In this document: positions 35,461 through 43,884 of the stretch, in pieces | How the letters are laid out: each line of letters begins with the position of its first letter | Position numbering within the stretch: position 1 is the stretch's first letter | Assembly (NCBI GenBank): GCA_008671135.1 | Contig: RQAP01000016.1 | Span: 1 to 63,138, forward strand | DNA from: Collinsella aerofaciens | GTDB taxonomy: Bacteria; Actinomycetota; Coriobacteriia; Coriobacteriales; Coriobacteriaceae | Reading direction: 5' to 3' | Length of the DNA stretch: 63,138 nucleotides | Notes under the pieces: model-generated | Database searches by the model: none | Told to the model about the DNA's origin: nothing | The model's input: the letters and a program-made list of their open reading frames with translations, nothing else | Program-made: the position numbers and the translations under genes

Positions 35461-36354
35461 CTAGAGCAAGGTAACGCTAAAACTGCGCTTGTCCGTCTCG
35501 CCCGGGGCCAGGGTGATGGTGTTGACCTTGTGCTCAAAGACATCGTCCTCGGTGTCCATGGTGGTATGACCGGTCCAGGGCTCGAGCGCCACAAACGGAG
35601 CGTCGTTGGCGGCAGACCACACGCCAATGTACTTAAAACCCTCAAAGTCGATCTTGACGCCGTGGCCCGACTTGCGGCCGCGCAGCGTGAGCGTGGAGCC
35701 CGGAGTATCGGTAAACATGATGGCATCGTTATCGAAGCTGCGGTGCGTGATGGGCAGCACGTCCGAGTTATTGGGAGCCTTGTAGCTGCCCTCGAACGTC
35801 ATAAGACCGTCGAGCGTGATGATGGGGGCCTCGTTGGTCCAAGCCTCGGTAAATGCCAGCTCGTAATCCTCGAACGCCTCGTCCTCGGCACCGGGAGCAG
35901 GTACGTTAAATGCGGGGTGGCCGCCCACCGAGAACGGCAGGTCCACGTCGCCGGTATTGGTGACGGCAAAGGTCTGGGTAAGTGTGGCGTCACCAGTCAG
36001 GGCATAGGTCATGTTGAGCTTAAAGTGGAACGGAAAGGCCTTGAGCGACTCGGGCGTGTCGGTGATCTCGTACGTTACCGAGGAGCCGTCCTCCGAAACC
36101 TCGACCAGCTTGTGCTCGACGATGCGCGCGAGGCCGTGGCGCGGCATCTCGCAGGTGCCAGCCGCAGACGTTGCCGTGTTGTTGCGCAGTGAGCCCACGA
36201 TGGGGAACAGAATGGGCGCGTGCTTACCCCAAAAGGCGGGGTCGCCCTGCCACAGATACTCGTTGCCGTTGAGAGCAAGGCTCGTGAGCTGGGCGCCCAT
36301 GGAATCGATGGCCGCGGTGAGGCCGCCGCGCTTGATGGTAGTGACGGTAGACAT
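35461..36354 (-). CDS. Aldose 1-epimerase family protein
   Basis: A 297-residue galactose-mutarotase-fold protein, probably acting on a sugar or sugar phosphate in the cytoplasm. Typical segments are LNGNEYLWQGDPAFWGKHAP, LFPIVGSLRNN, MPRHGLAR, FSVGGHPAFNVP and VALEPWTGHTT. The start has GGAGGAAG upstream. Neighbours give no hint of the substrate. Its 3' end abuts repeat copy C. Confidence 0.88.
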   Translation of the reverse strand: MSTVTTIKRGGLTAAIDSMGAQLTSLALNGNEYLWQGDPAFWGKHAPILFPIVGSLRNNTATSAAGTCEMPRHGLARIVEHKLVEVSEDGSSVTYEITDTPESLKAFPFHFKLNMTYALTGDATLTQTFAVTNTGDVDLPFSVGGHPAFNVPAPGAEDEAFEDYELAFTEAWTNEAPIITLDGLMTFEGSYKAPNNSDVLPITHRSFDNDAIMFTDTPGSTLTLRGRKSGHGVKIDFEGFKYIGVWSAANDAPFVALEPWTGHTTMDTEDDVFEHKVNTITLAPGETDKRSFSVTLL

Positions 36355-36467
36355 GCTACTTCCTCCAAAAGTAAACAATAGTGTCGAGGGCTATTGTCCC
36401 ACTCTTGGCGGTGGGACGGGACGGCAGGCGATTATTGAGTAGCCATAGCGGAATGAGCGGCGAGCGC

Positions 36468-37337
36468 CTACTGGGTATCTACGTAAAGGTCGAACCCGCC
36501 CTGCGGTGTGGTGTCGACCGTGTCGGGCGCCTGTGAGTTAAAGTTCACGGGAACCATGCGCTTTGAGGCACGGAAGCGCGTGCCGTCGGTGGCGACGGGC
36601 GGTTCATCGACGGTGAGCTCGTAGTCGCCGGGCTTGAGCTCGATGCCGTCACCAGCGGAATTGACGTATTGATACTCGTCAATCGTCTGCCCTTTGAGCG
36701 TGCGCCCCACGATATGGATGAGCATTTGGCTGTCGCCGCGCGCGGTGTCCCACGTCGCGCCGTCCTTGGCCTCGACCGACACATGTACCGAGCGCGTGCG
36801 GCCGAGCGATTGCTCGACAGACATCTCGACCTTGGCGGCGTCTTTTCGCTGTTGTTCGACATGGCTCCAGACGTTTCCAATTACCGAGCATGCGATAACG
36901 CCGGCCATAAAGGCGATAAGGATGGGGCCGAGCGGCGAGCGACGTCCCGCATCTTCCTCGCGAGACAGATTGGGGCGACGTGTGGGTGCGGGCGCCTGAG
37001 CGCCCTGCGAGGGCACGTCGAGAATGCTGAAGGATGCTGTGCTGCCGGGGTCGATGTTATGGCGCGGCTGCGGAGTCTTTGCCGGCGAGATGGACATATC
37101 GGCCGGCTCACCCAGCGCGGCCGTGGCATCGGCCTTTGCCTCGTCGGCCTCGGCCTGGGCCCAGGCCTGTTCGAAGGTCAGGGGCTCGACAGGGTCGAGG
37201 GCGGCGTCCGAGTCGGCGGCGACGTCGTTGCCGGTCTCGTCCTCGTCGCTCGACACGCCACGCGGCGTAGGCTCGTCCCACCCCTCGTCCGGAGCCTCAC
37301 CCTCGCTATACCACCATTCAAAGTTATCGATATCCAT
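36468..37337 (-). CDS. Single-pass membrane protein with an Ig-like extracellular domain
   Basis: A 289-residue protein of unknown function. Residues 1-130 are acidic and low in complexity. A TM helix follows (LGPILIAFMAGVIACSVIGN, about 136-155). The rest is outside, with a domain containing IELKPGDYELTVDEPPVATDG. The same pattern occurs in two proteins of the neighbouring integrative element: IALRPGDYRLAIEASPIAADG at about 41,910 and VELAEGDYTVSFVSPVNSDG at about 45,020. The role is not known. Confidence 0.7.
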   Translation of the reverse strand: MDIDNFEWWYSEGEAPDEGWDEPTPRGVSSDEDETGNDVAADSDAALDPVEPLTFEQAWAQAEADEAKADATAALGEPADMSISPAKTPQPRHNIDPGSTASFSILDVPSQGAQAPAPTRRPNLSREEDAGRRSPLGPILIAFMAGVIACSVIGNVWSHVEQQRKDAAKVEMSVEQSLGRTRSVHVSVEAKDGATWDTARGDSQMLIHIVGRTLKGQTIDEYQYVNSAGDGIELKPGDYELTVDEPPVATDGTRFRASKRMVPVNFNSQAPDTVDTTPQGGFDLYVDTQ

Positions 37338-37506
37338 ACGGGGCGCCCCTTAGGCCTCGCAAATAAACACTCGCTAGTTTTATACCCCCAGACGGCACGG
37401 CGGCTCGCCGGCACAGATAGGAAAACCATCACAACATTCGACGCTTTTCCTCGTTTTCGAGATTTTCATCGAATGTTGTGACGGTTTGGGCGGCAGCCAC
37501 GCCGCG

Positions 37507-37539
37507 AATGTGACAAAGAGACTGTCCCTTTGTCACATT
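37507..37539. repeat. GTGACAAAG/CTTTGTCAC repeat, copy 1
   Basis: Perfect 12-bp arms AATGTGACAAAG and CTTTGTCACATT around AGACTGTCC. Other copies are at 49764 and 51311; partial copies are at 21722 and 30790. Confidence 0.75.
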
Positions 37540-37596
37540 CTGTTAGAGTTGCAGGGATTGAATCCCGCTTATTCATGCGACATTGGAGTGACAACC

Positions 37597-38838
37597 TTGA
37601 CCGCCGCAACCACGCCAAAAAGTAAGTCAACTGCCGCCGCGCTCTCCCCCGCACGCACCAAGCTCTGCCTGGCGCTGCTCGTGCTGTTGGGATTCTCGCT
37701 CGGCTGCTCCGAGTTCGTGGTCATCGGCATCGAAAGCGACCTAGCGACGGAACTCGGCGTATCGCTTGCCACCGCAGGCCAACTTATTAGCGTGTTTGCG
37801 CTTGTCTACGCCATCGCGACGCCAGTGCTTGCGCTCAGCACGGGGCGCTTCCGTCGTTACCAGCTGCTCGTGTGCTATAGCATCGTCTTTGTGCTCGGCA
37901 ACCTGGTCATGGCGCTGGCACCCAACTTTCAAGTGCTGTTCGCCTCGCGCATCATCTTGGGCTCCGTCTCGGGCGCACTGCTCGCCGTGGGCGTGACGTA
38001 TATCCCCGAGCTGCTGTCCCCGCAGCAAACTTCGCTTGCCATCTCGGTGGTGTACGGCGCGTTTTCCGTGGCGATGGTCTTTGTCACTTCGATCGGCAAG
38101 TTTGTGGCCGACACGCTCGATTGGCACGTGGCCATGTACGGCACGCTGACCTTTGCCGTTCTGATCTGCGGAGCGCTCGTGATGTTTATGCCGCGCGCTG
38201 GGCAAACCGACGAGCCCGCCACCTTTCGCGAGCAGGCGGGTCTGCTACGCGAGCCGAGCATCGTCACCGGCATGCTCATCTTTTTGTTTGGCGTGGGGTC
38301 GGTCTACGTTTTCTATGGCTACGTGACGCCTTATCTTGAGCAGGTGCTGGGCATGGGCACGGTCGAAGCCAGTACAACGCTCATGGCCTACGGCGTGTTC
38401 AGCCTGATCTCGAACATCCTGGGCGGATGGATCGATGCGCGCTTTGGCATGAAGGCGCTACTCGTGACGTTTGTGCTGCAGGCGGCGGCATTGTTTGGGC
38501 TGTTTGCCGTAGGCGCTGCCATGCCGCTCGCACTTGTCTTTGTCTTTAGCCTGGCGATGCTCATGTACCTGTTCTCGGTGTCGTGCATCACGCACTTTAT
38601 GGACGTGGCACGCAGCCGCCATCCCAAGTCGATGGTGCTCGCGAGCTCGGTAGAACCCATGGCGTTTAACGTCGGCATCTCGTTTGGCACCGCAGTGGGC
38701 GGCGCCGTGGTAAGCAGCGTTGGCATTGCGTACGTGGGCGCCGTGGGCGCCGCGTTCTCGCTTGTGGCCTGGGCGCTCACGCTGGTGACGATTAAATTGG
38801 CTCACTGGGAGCGCAGGCGGGCAAGGGCGCAGGCGTAG
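37597..38838 (+). CDS. MFS transporter, drug/sugar efflux type
   Basis: A 413-residue, 12-TM major facilitator of the DHA1/arabinose-efflux group (LGFSLGCSEFVVIGIESDLATELG at TM1; ALSTGRFRRYQLL as the loop 2-3 motif). The TTG at 37597 is chosen because GGAG ends 8 nt upstream and the codons before it are partly repeat copy 1. Before the integrative element arrived, this gene and the phosphatase gene lay 45 nt apart and were probably co-transcribed. Confidence 0.85.
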   Translation: MTAATTPKSKSTAAALSPARTKLCLALLVLLGFSLGCSEFVVIGIESDLATELGVSLATAGQLISVFALVYAIATPVLALSTGRFRRYQLLVCYSIVFVLGNLVMALAPNFQVLFASRIILGSVSGALLAVGVTYIPELLSPQQTSLAISVVYGAFSVAMVFVTSIGKFVADTLDWHVAMYGTLTFAVLICGALVMFMPRAGQTDEPATFREQAGLLREPSIVTGMLIFLFGVGSVYVFYGYVTPYLEQVLGMGTVEASTTLMAYGVFSLISNILGGWIDARFGMKALLVTFVLQAAALFGLFAVGAAMPLALVFVFSLAMLMYLFSVSCITHFMDVARSRHPKSMVLASSVEPMAFNVGISFGTAVGGAVVSSVGIAYVGAVGAAFSLVAWALTLVTIKLAHWERRRARAQA

Positions 38839-38883
38839 ATGCGATACTCGAGCTCGATGATGGCGATCGAAAGGAAACCGCAT

Positions 38884-38922
38884 ATGCAACGTGTACTGTT
38901 TATCTGCCACGGCAATATTTGA
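38884..38922 (+). pseudogene. Displaced 5' end of the tyrosine phosphatase gene
   Basis: ATG at 38884 has GAAAGGAAA upstream and reads MQRVLFICHGNI, then TGA. This is the start of a low-molecular-weight phosphatase up to the middle of its CxxxxxR catalytic loop. The rest of the gene is found 10.3 kb away at 49,211 and beyond. The left remnant followed by CATCTGCCGCTCG from the right would restore MQRVLFICHGNICRS. Confidence 0.85.
38905..38921. other. attL of the integrative element
   Basis: TGCCACGGCAATATTTG. It matches attR at 49205-49221 at 15 of 17 positions, with an identical first 11 bases (TGCCACGGCAA) where crossover must have occurred. Confidence 0.75.
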
Positions 38923-38928
38923 CTAAAG

Positions 38929-38965
38929 GAGCAAACCGCCTCGTAAATGAGTGGTTTGCTCTTTT
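38929..38965 (+). terminator. Terminator just inside the left end of the element
   Basis: GAGCAAACC / GGTTTGCTC with TTTT after it. It lies 6 nt past the premature stop of the displaced phosphatase start and would end transcription arriving from the MFS gene. It may also serve the regulator gene on the other strand. Confidence 0.75.
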
Positions 38966-38979
38966 CATCTTGCTGCTAT

Positions 38980-39000
38980 GCAACTTTTTCACAACTTTTG
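38980..39000. promoter_or_regulatory. Candidate integrase arm-type sites, left end
   Basis: CAACTTTTTC and TTCACAACTTTTG occur in tandem. The second resembles TTTACAACTTTTG at 49056-49068 near the right end. Repeats shared by both ends are typical of arm-binding sites for lambda-type integrases. Confidence 0.45.
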
Positions 39001-39016
39001 AGTGCTGGATTCGCCC

Positions 39017-39352
39017 CTAGCCGCGTCTTTTAGCCATCGCATCCCGCAGCGCCCGAAGCACTTCGATTGCCACGGGCAGCTCGTCGACCTCGAACGAATC
39101 CAGGATCTCTCGCACCTCTAACGAAAGCGTCGACTTATCAGGCCTCGGCTCGTCGGACAGCAGCGCGTCGGCGCCGACCGAAAGCTCCTCGGCAATCTTC
39201 GATAGCACGGGCAGGCTCAGCTTAGTGTTTCCGGTCTCGATATGGCTCATATGCGTGACGGAGATGCCGACCTTTCCTGCCAGCGCCTCCTGCGACATCC
39301 CGCAGGCCTTACGGTACCGCCGTATGCGTTGGCCTATTTCGAAATACTTCAC
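39017..39352 (-). CDS. XRE-family regulator of the element
   Basis: A 111-residue protein with an N-terminal helix-turn-helix (GMSQEALAGKVGISVTHMSHIE, about 19-40) and an acidic C-terminal half. GTG 39352 has GGTGAT upstream; the ATG at 39367 has no SD and would lie inside a palindromic operator. It is divergent from the cargo genes and probably controls both promoters. Confidence 0.8.
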   Translation of the reverse strand: MKYFEIGQRIRRYRKACGMSQEALAGKVGISVTHMSHIETGNTKLSLPVLSKIAEELSVGADALLSDEPRPDKSTLSLEVREILDSFEVDELPVAIEVLRALRDAMAKRRG

Positions 39353-39361
39353 ACTATCACC

Positions 39362-39397
39362 GCCCATACGAATCAATCTGACTTGAATCGTATGGGC
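39362..39397. promoter_or_regulatory. Palindromic operator between regulator and cargo
   Basis: Arms GCCCATACGAATCAA and TTGAATCGTATGGGC match at 14 of 15 positions around a 6-nt centre. It lies just upstream of the regulator GTG and 14 nt before a TATAAT on the plus strand (39411-39416). Binding would affect both directions. Confidence 0.6.
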
Positions 39398-39410
39398 ATT
39401 TTTCTGCAAG

Positions 39411-39416
39411 TATAAT
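39411..39416 (+). promoter_or_regulatory. -10 element towards the cargo genes
   Basis: TATAAT on the plus strand, 113 nt before the first cargo gene. Its -35 would fall at the edge of the operator, consistent with repression by the XRE protein. No clear -35 hexamer is visible. Confidence 0.45.
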
Positions 39417-39480
39417 AAACTGTAAGGGCTAATTATTGCCTATGTAGTTCAATTATGAGCAATAGTCAGCATTCCGAAAA

Positions 39481-39503
39481 CGGGTGCGCCGAAGGCGCAC
39501 CCG
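39481..39503 (+). promoter_or_regulatory. Hairpin in the leader of the first cargo gene
   Basis: CGGGTGCGCC / GGCGCACCCG with an AA loop, 26 nt before the GTG start. There is no T run. It may stabilise the mRNA or modulate translation. Confidence 0.4.
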
Positions 39504-39528
39504 CATATCGAGGAGAAGGGTAAAGGCC

Positions 39529-40332
39529 GTGGGGGAACAAACGGCAGATCTGCTGTCGGGAATCACGACCGCGCACGACCTGATGCATCGCGTGGTCAAT
39601 CTGCAAAATCGCATCAACCAACTGACCACGCAGTTCTCGCAAAAGACAGCAAGGAAGACCAAGCGGCACCCCGTGCTCTATGCCATAGCCGGTTTCCTCA
39701 TCGTCTTCACGCTCATCACGAGCACGCCGCTCTGCGCGCTCACGTATCCGTTCTCCCTCCCGTTCTACGCGACCGGAGGACCGGACCTCCAAAGGGACGT
39801 CTGGAATGCCATAAACCTGATCGTCTCCGCCGTCATCGGCGTGGTCCTCTACCTGGTCATCGCCAAGGCGGCCGACACGTCCCGCGCCCGCCGCAACGTC
39901 TATATCGACAACAACAACGCCGTGGTCGACGCAAATAACCAGGCGCTCGCGCAGAGCATCGAGCAAACCAAGCAGGAGATCTTCACCGTGTAGCAACGTT
40001 GGGCGGCAGAGGTCGCGCCGTGGTACCCCATGGACTATGACAACACCGCAGCCGTCGACTTCTTCCTCTCCGCCGTGCGCAACCATCGCGCCACCACCGT
40101 GCAGGAGATGGTGAACCTCTACGAGACCGAGATGGACCAGCGACGCATGGAGGCGGGGCAGCAGGAGATGCTCAACCAGCAGCGCATCGGCAACATGCTC
40201 CAGATCGGCAACCTCTTTATGCAGGGGCAGATTCTCAACCAGGCCCAGCAGATCAACGCGAACACCGCAAGCACGAGCAGGAACGTCGATTGGATCGCGC
40301 GCGATGTGTTCGGCAAACGCAACGGACTGTAA
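39529..40332 (+). pseudogene. Two-TM membrane protein A1, interrupted by an amber codon
   Basis: The frame reads VGEQTADLLSGITTAHDLMH and continues to residue 267, except for TAG at 39991-39993. The paralog at 43885 has CAG at this place (EIFAVQQQWA against EIFTV-stop-QRWA). After the stop the frame is open and closely matches the paralog (PWYPMDYDN, AVDFFLSAVRNHRATTVQ, EMVNLYETEMDQRRME). Start GTG 39529 aligns with the paralog and has AAGG upstream. A recent nonsense mutation is the simplest view; readthrough or two separate proteins is possible. The membrane part ends before the stop. Confidence 0.75.
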
Positions 40333-40380
40333 CCGGCCGATTTAACGAAAACGTAAACCCAAAAGAAAGGAAAAGGGAAG

Positions 40381-41595
40381 ATGAAATCAACGACATGGAA
40401 AAGAGGGGTGCTGACCCTCGCGGGCGTGTTCGCCCTGTGCGTAGCACTGCTGTCCGGCGCGCGCGGCGCCTATGCCGAGGAAATCAGCGGCAACGGCTGG
40501 ACGCTCAACGACGGCGTGCTCACGTTGACGGCGGACATCCCCACGGCAACCACATATGACTGGACGCAGTACGCCTCGCAGATCACAGAGGTCAAGGTTG
40601 CCGAGGGCGTCACGGAAATCCCCGGCACCGCGTTCGCCTCGTACGGTAGCGTCCAGTACAGCAACCTGCATAAGGTGACGCTGTCCTCCACGGTGAAGAC
40701 CATCAGGGTCTCCGCATTCGCGGACAACCCTAGCCTCACCGAGGTCCATCTGAACGATGGGCTGGAGCGCGTGTGGAACTGCGCGTTCCAGAATGCGGGA
40801 TTCACCAAGATCAAGCTGCCCGCAAACGTCGACTGGCATTCCGATGTCTTCGTCTACTGCAAGAAGCTCACCTCGGTGACCATTCCCTCCGGTTCCACAT
40901 GGGGCGGCGGCGGCAACGCGCAGTTCTACGGCTGCACCAGCCTTGAGAACGTGCATGTCGAGGAGGGCGTGACCGAGATCCCCGACCAGTTCCTCAACCA
41001 ATGCGACAGCCTCAAGAATGTCTGGATCCCCAAATCCGTCACGGCCATCCATTCGACGCCCATTCTCAACTGCCGCATCATCGGCTACAAGGGGACCGAG
41101 GCGGAGCGCTATGCGAAGTGGCGTCAGGAGGTCGGCGTGAACACCGTTGAGTTCCATGCCATCGACGGCGACGCGCACGAAGGTACTTGGAAGGTCACGA
41201 CCCCCGCGACCTGCACCGCGCCCGGGCAGGAGCAGCTGACATGCGATATCTGCGGGGCCGTCCAGACGCGCGAGATCGCGGCGACCGACCACACATGGGA
41301 CAAGGGCACCGTGACTACCGAGCCCACCGCGACGAAGGAGGGCGTGCGCACCTACACCTGCACCAAATGCGGCGCCACCAAGACCGAGACCGTCGCCGCC
41401 CTCGGGACGTCGACCGAGCAGAAAAAGCAAGCGCAGGCAAACGGCTCGAATGGCTCGAACGCAAAAACCGATGCCAAGAACGGCGAGCTGCCCAAGACGG
41501 GTGACAACATCCTCCCCTTCCTCGCAACGCTCGCAGTATCCTTGGCGCTCATCTCGGCCGGCGTCTTCATGGAGCGCATGCGCGCCTCAAAGTAA
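40381..41595 (+). CDS. LPXTG surface protein with BspA-like leucine-rich repeats
   Basis: A 404-residue exported protein. The signal peptide is at 1-33 (VLTLAGVFALCVALLSGARG, AYA-EE). Leucine-rich repeats of the BspA/LRR_5 type fill about 60-235 (ITEVKVAEGVTEIPGTAFAS; LENVHVEEGVTEIPDQFLNQ). Then come two CxxC modules (LTCDICGAVQT, YTCTKCGATKTE) common in surface proteins of gut Gram-positives. It ends LPKTG, a TM helix and ERMRASK for sortase anchoring. It probably binds a host or bacterial ligand. It is the first exported protein after the two-TM gene A1. Confidence 0.88.
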   Translation: MKSTTWKRGVLTLAGVFALCVALLSGARGAYAEEISGNGWTLNDGVLTLTADIPTATTYDWTQYASQITEVKVAEGVTEIPGTAFASYGSVQYSNLHKVTLSSTVKTIRVSAFADNPSLTEVHLNDGLERVWNCAFQNAGFTKIKLPANVDWHSDVFVYCKKLTSVTIPSGSTWGGGGNAQFYGCTSLENVHVEEGVTEIPDQFLNQCDSLKNVWIPKSVTAIHSTPILNCRIIGYKGTEAERYAKWRQEVGVNTVEFHAIDGDAHEGTWKVTTPATCTAPGQEQLTCDICGAVQTREIAATDHTWDKGTVTTEPTATKEGVRTYTCTKCGATKTETVAALGTSTEQKKQAQANGSNGSNAKTDAKNGELPKTGDNILPFLATLAVSLALISAGVFMERMRASK

Positions 41596-41643
41596 TTTCT
41601 CAAGAGCGAACAGACATCACGGAGGAAGGAAGCGGGATAAGAG

Positions 41644-42684
41644 ATGGCTGACAGATCCGGCAAAAAGAAGCGGGCGGCACTGTGGGTGGCGATAGGTATC
41701 GCGGCGGTGGTCGCCATCTGCTGCGGAGGCGCCTATCTATATCTCTCGGCGCAGGTGTCCAAGACCTACGGCGTTCCCCTCGTCGTAAACGCCGAAGGGC
41801 TTGACACGCGAAAGGGCACGAAGATCGCCATCCATGCCACCGGAAAGGACTCCTCGGGCAACAGTGTGGACAGCGTGTTCCACGCGGGGTCGGACTCTTC
41901 GGACATCGCCCTCAGGCCGGGAGATTACCGCCTTGCGATCGAAGCGTCACCCATCGCGGCGGACGGAACCATCTACGACACCAAGGGCGCGTCCACGAAG
42001 GTCAGCATCGACAAGGACGGCAAAGTCAACGTCAAGAAGGAAATCACCATCAAGCCTGTCCCCGCAGAAGAGGTGACGGACGCGCAGATCGATGCGGCAT
42101 ATAAAGCAGCAAAGGACAGCGGCATAAGCTCGTCAAAGCTCGACAAGCTCAAAGAGAAGGCACAAAAGCGCAGGGACGACGCCGTGGCAGCCAAGAAGGC
42201 CGAGGAAGAGAAAAAGACCGACGAGGCGAGCACTTCCGAGAGCGAGCAGACGTCAACGGACCAGGCATCCAGCGGTGGCCATTCGTTCACGACCGACTAC
42301 TTCTACGTGGACGTGCCGTCCGATTGGAAGCAGAACGAGTGGAGCGTGACCCAGCTAGACGACCACACGTGGCAGATTTCGCACAAACCGGCCAACGACT
42401 ACGGCGGCGCAATCTGCATCGCCGTTGCGAAAGATAACCCGTGGCCGGTATACGGCACGCAGGAACTCGGCGCGACCGGCGCCGGACTGAACGTATATGT
42501 CGGCAACGGGGCGGGAGACGGCCTGGAGAAGTATCTGACGATCGGGCTCACCAAGTCATGGGACCCGAACGATCCCAACTCCGTCCGCGGCGACGGCATG
42601 ACGAACTCCCAATTCCAGGATCAGCTCAACGCGAGAGAGTGGCTCAAGGCACAGCAGGAAAGCCAACAACAACAACAACAATAA
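41644..42684 (+). CDS. Membrane-anchored extracellular protein C
   Basis: A 346-residue protein of unknown function. A basic start is followed by a TM helix (AALWVAIGIAAVVAICCGGA, about 11-32). A domain with IALRPGDYRLAIEASPIAADG (about 85-115) is shared with the proteins at 36468 and 44737. Next come a charged helical stretch with VTDAQIDAAYKAAKDSG, a Thr/Ser/Glu linker, and a C-terminal domain beginning FTTDYFYVDVPSDWKQNEWS. The last residues are a run of glutamines coded by CAA repeats. SD GGAGGAAGG is upstream. Confidence 0.75.
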   Translation: MADRSGKKKRAALWVAIGIAAVVAICCGGAYLYLSAQVSKTYGVPLVVNAEGLDTRKGTKIAIHATGKDSSGNSVDSVFHAGSDSSDIALRPGDYRLAIEASPIAADGTIYDTKGASTKVSIDKDGKVNVKKEITIKPVPAEEVTDAQIDAAYKAAKDSGISSSKLDKLKEKAQKRRDDAVAAKKAEEEKKTDEASTSESEQTSTDQASSGGHSFTTDYFYVDVPSDWKQNEWSVTQLDDHTWQISHKPANDYGGAICIAVAKDNPWPVYGTQELGATGAGLNVYVGNGAGDGLEKYLTIGLTKSWDPNDPNSVRGDGMTNSQFQDQLNAREWLKAQQESQQQQQQ

Positions 42685-42828
42685 GTTGCATAGGGACAAG
42701 CCGAACGGCTCCGGAATCTTTACCGGGGCAGTCGTTCGACTTGCCCCCTTCCCATCAAAGCCGACGGGAAAGCATCGAGCGACAAGCTAAATCGACAAAG
42801 CAAGCGAACGCAAAAGGAGAAAACAACC

Positions 42829-43815
42829 ATGAAGCAGTACACGAGGAGAGAGGCGCTCAAGCTATTCGGTATCGGGACGGTTGCCGTCGCGGGCCTTGGG
42901 CTGGCTGGATGTAGCGGTTCAGGCGAAGGCGTCAAGAACGCGAGCGAGCCCGTGCCTGCTTCGCAGGCTTTCGGCCAGGCGGGCGTGTGGATGGTCTACG
43001 ACGGCGACGAGCAGATAGGAAAGGACGTGGCAATCGAGGAAGTCCTATCCTTCGACGGGAACGGCAACGTTGCGAGCTACCAGTGCAAGAGCCTGACCTT
43101 CGGCGACCTCGACGGTCTGTCCGACGATGAAATCGTCGAGCTGGCGAAGCAGCAGGACGAAGCAGCCTTCAATGCTGCGAAGCAGGCGGCAATCGATGCT
43201 ACCGATGAAGCTATCCAAGCGTGGCAGCAATGCTATGGCACATTGAAGGCAGAGGCGGACGCCGGTACGTACGATTCGATAGACTACTACGGAGACTATG
43301 GCATCGAGAATGTGCCCGAGGAAGACCGAGCCCAGGTCGTCGAGACGTACCAGACCACGTTGGACAACACGCAGGATGCTCTCGACGCTGCAAACAAAGG
43401 ACAGGCATTCAATGAAGCTGCCGCTTATCAAGAACCCGAGGCGAAGCCCTATACGCTCCGTCTCGAAACAGATGGCAGCGGTAATGCGGCGGCGAACGAG
43501 TCGCTTGTTTTCCAGCTCGCAAAGTTCTCCTTCTACCAAGCAAACATCAATGCGGATGAAAACGATCTAACAAGCGACAGAACACGCTTTCGCATTTTAA
43601 ATGACTACGGTTGGGACAATAATGCCGAGATTCCCGACAGCGCGTTCAGCTCGACCAAAAAGTCCATCGAACTCTGCTCACCCACCTACTCGACCACCCA
43701 GACCGTCTATGGCACGACCTTCGGCGGTTACTCCGGCCTCGCCACCGTCGCGAACGAGGGGCACGCGGGCTTCACGTGGGACACCCCCGATGCCGAAGGG
43801 ATAGAGGTGGACTAG
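42829..43815 (+). CDS. Tat-type lipoprotein D
   Basis: A 328-residue exported protein. TRREALKLFGIGTVAVAGLG then LAGC gives a twin-arginine signal and a lipobox, so it should fold inside before export and then be lipid-anchored. The mature part is acidic, with a helical section (QDEAAFNAAKQAAIDATDEA). I do not recognise a family. Two Cys remain in the mature part. SD AAAGGAG is upstream, 144 nt after gene C. Confidence 0.75.
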   Translation: MKQYTRREALKLFGIGTVAVAGLGLAGCSGSGEGVKNASEPVPASQAFGQAGVWMVYDGDEQIGKDVAIEEVLSFDGNGNVASYQCKSLTFGDLDGLSDDEIVELAKQQDEAAFNAAKQAAIDATDEAIQAWQQCYGTLKAEADAGTYDSIDYYGDYGIENVPEEDRAQVVETYQTTLDNTQDALDAANKGQAFNEAAAYQEPEAKPYTLRLETDGSGNAAANESLVFQLAKFSFYQANINADENDLTSDRTRFRILNDYGWDNNAEIPDSAFSSTKKSIELCSPTYSTTQTVYGTTFGGYSGLATVANEGHAGFTWDTPDAEGIEVD

Positions 43816-43827
43816 GTAATCGATACG

Positions 43828-43866
43828 CACGGATATAGCCCGATGGCAGCTCGGGCTATATCCGTG
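43828..43866 (+). terminator. Perfect 16-bp intercistronic hairpin
   Basis: CACGGATATAGCCCGA / TCGGGCTATATCCGTG with a 7-nt loop, 13 nt past lipoprotein D and 18 nt before two-TM gene A2. There is no T run. It could be a weak terminator, an mRNA processing site or a 3' stabiliser dividing two modules. Confidence 0.5.
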
Positions 43867-43884
43867 AAATAGAAAGGAGCAAAC

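Noticed and set aside
39991..39993. TAG read as an amino acid (recoding)
   Set aside because: Other genes in the window look normal for the code and the paralog has CAG. A nonsense mutation is simpler. Readthrough was kept only as a remote option.
42664..42681. CAA triplet repeat as a phase-variable switch
   Set aside because: It is at the very end of gene C, and changes by triplets keep the frame; it would only alter the number of terminal glutamines.
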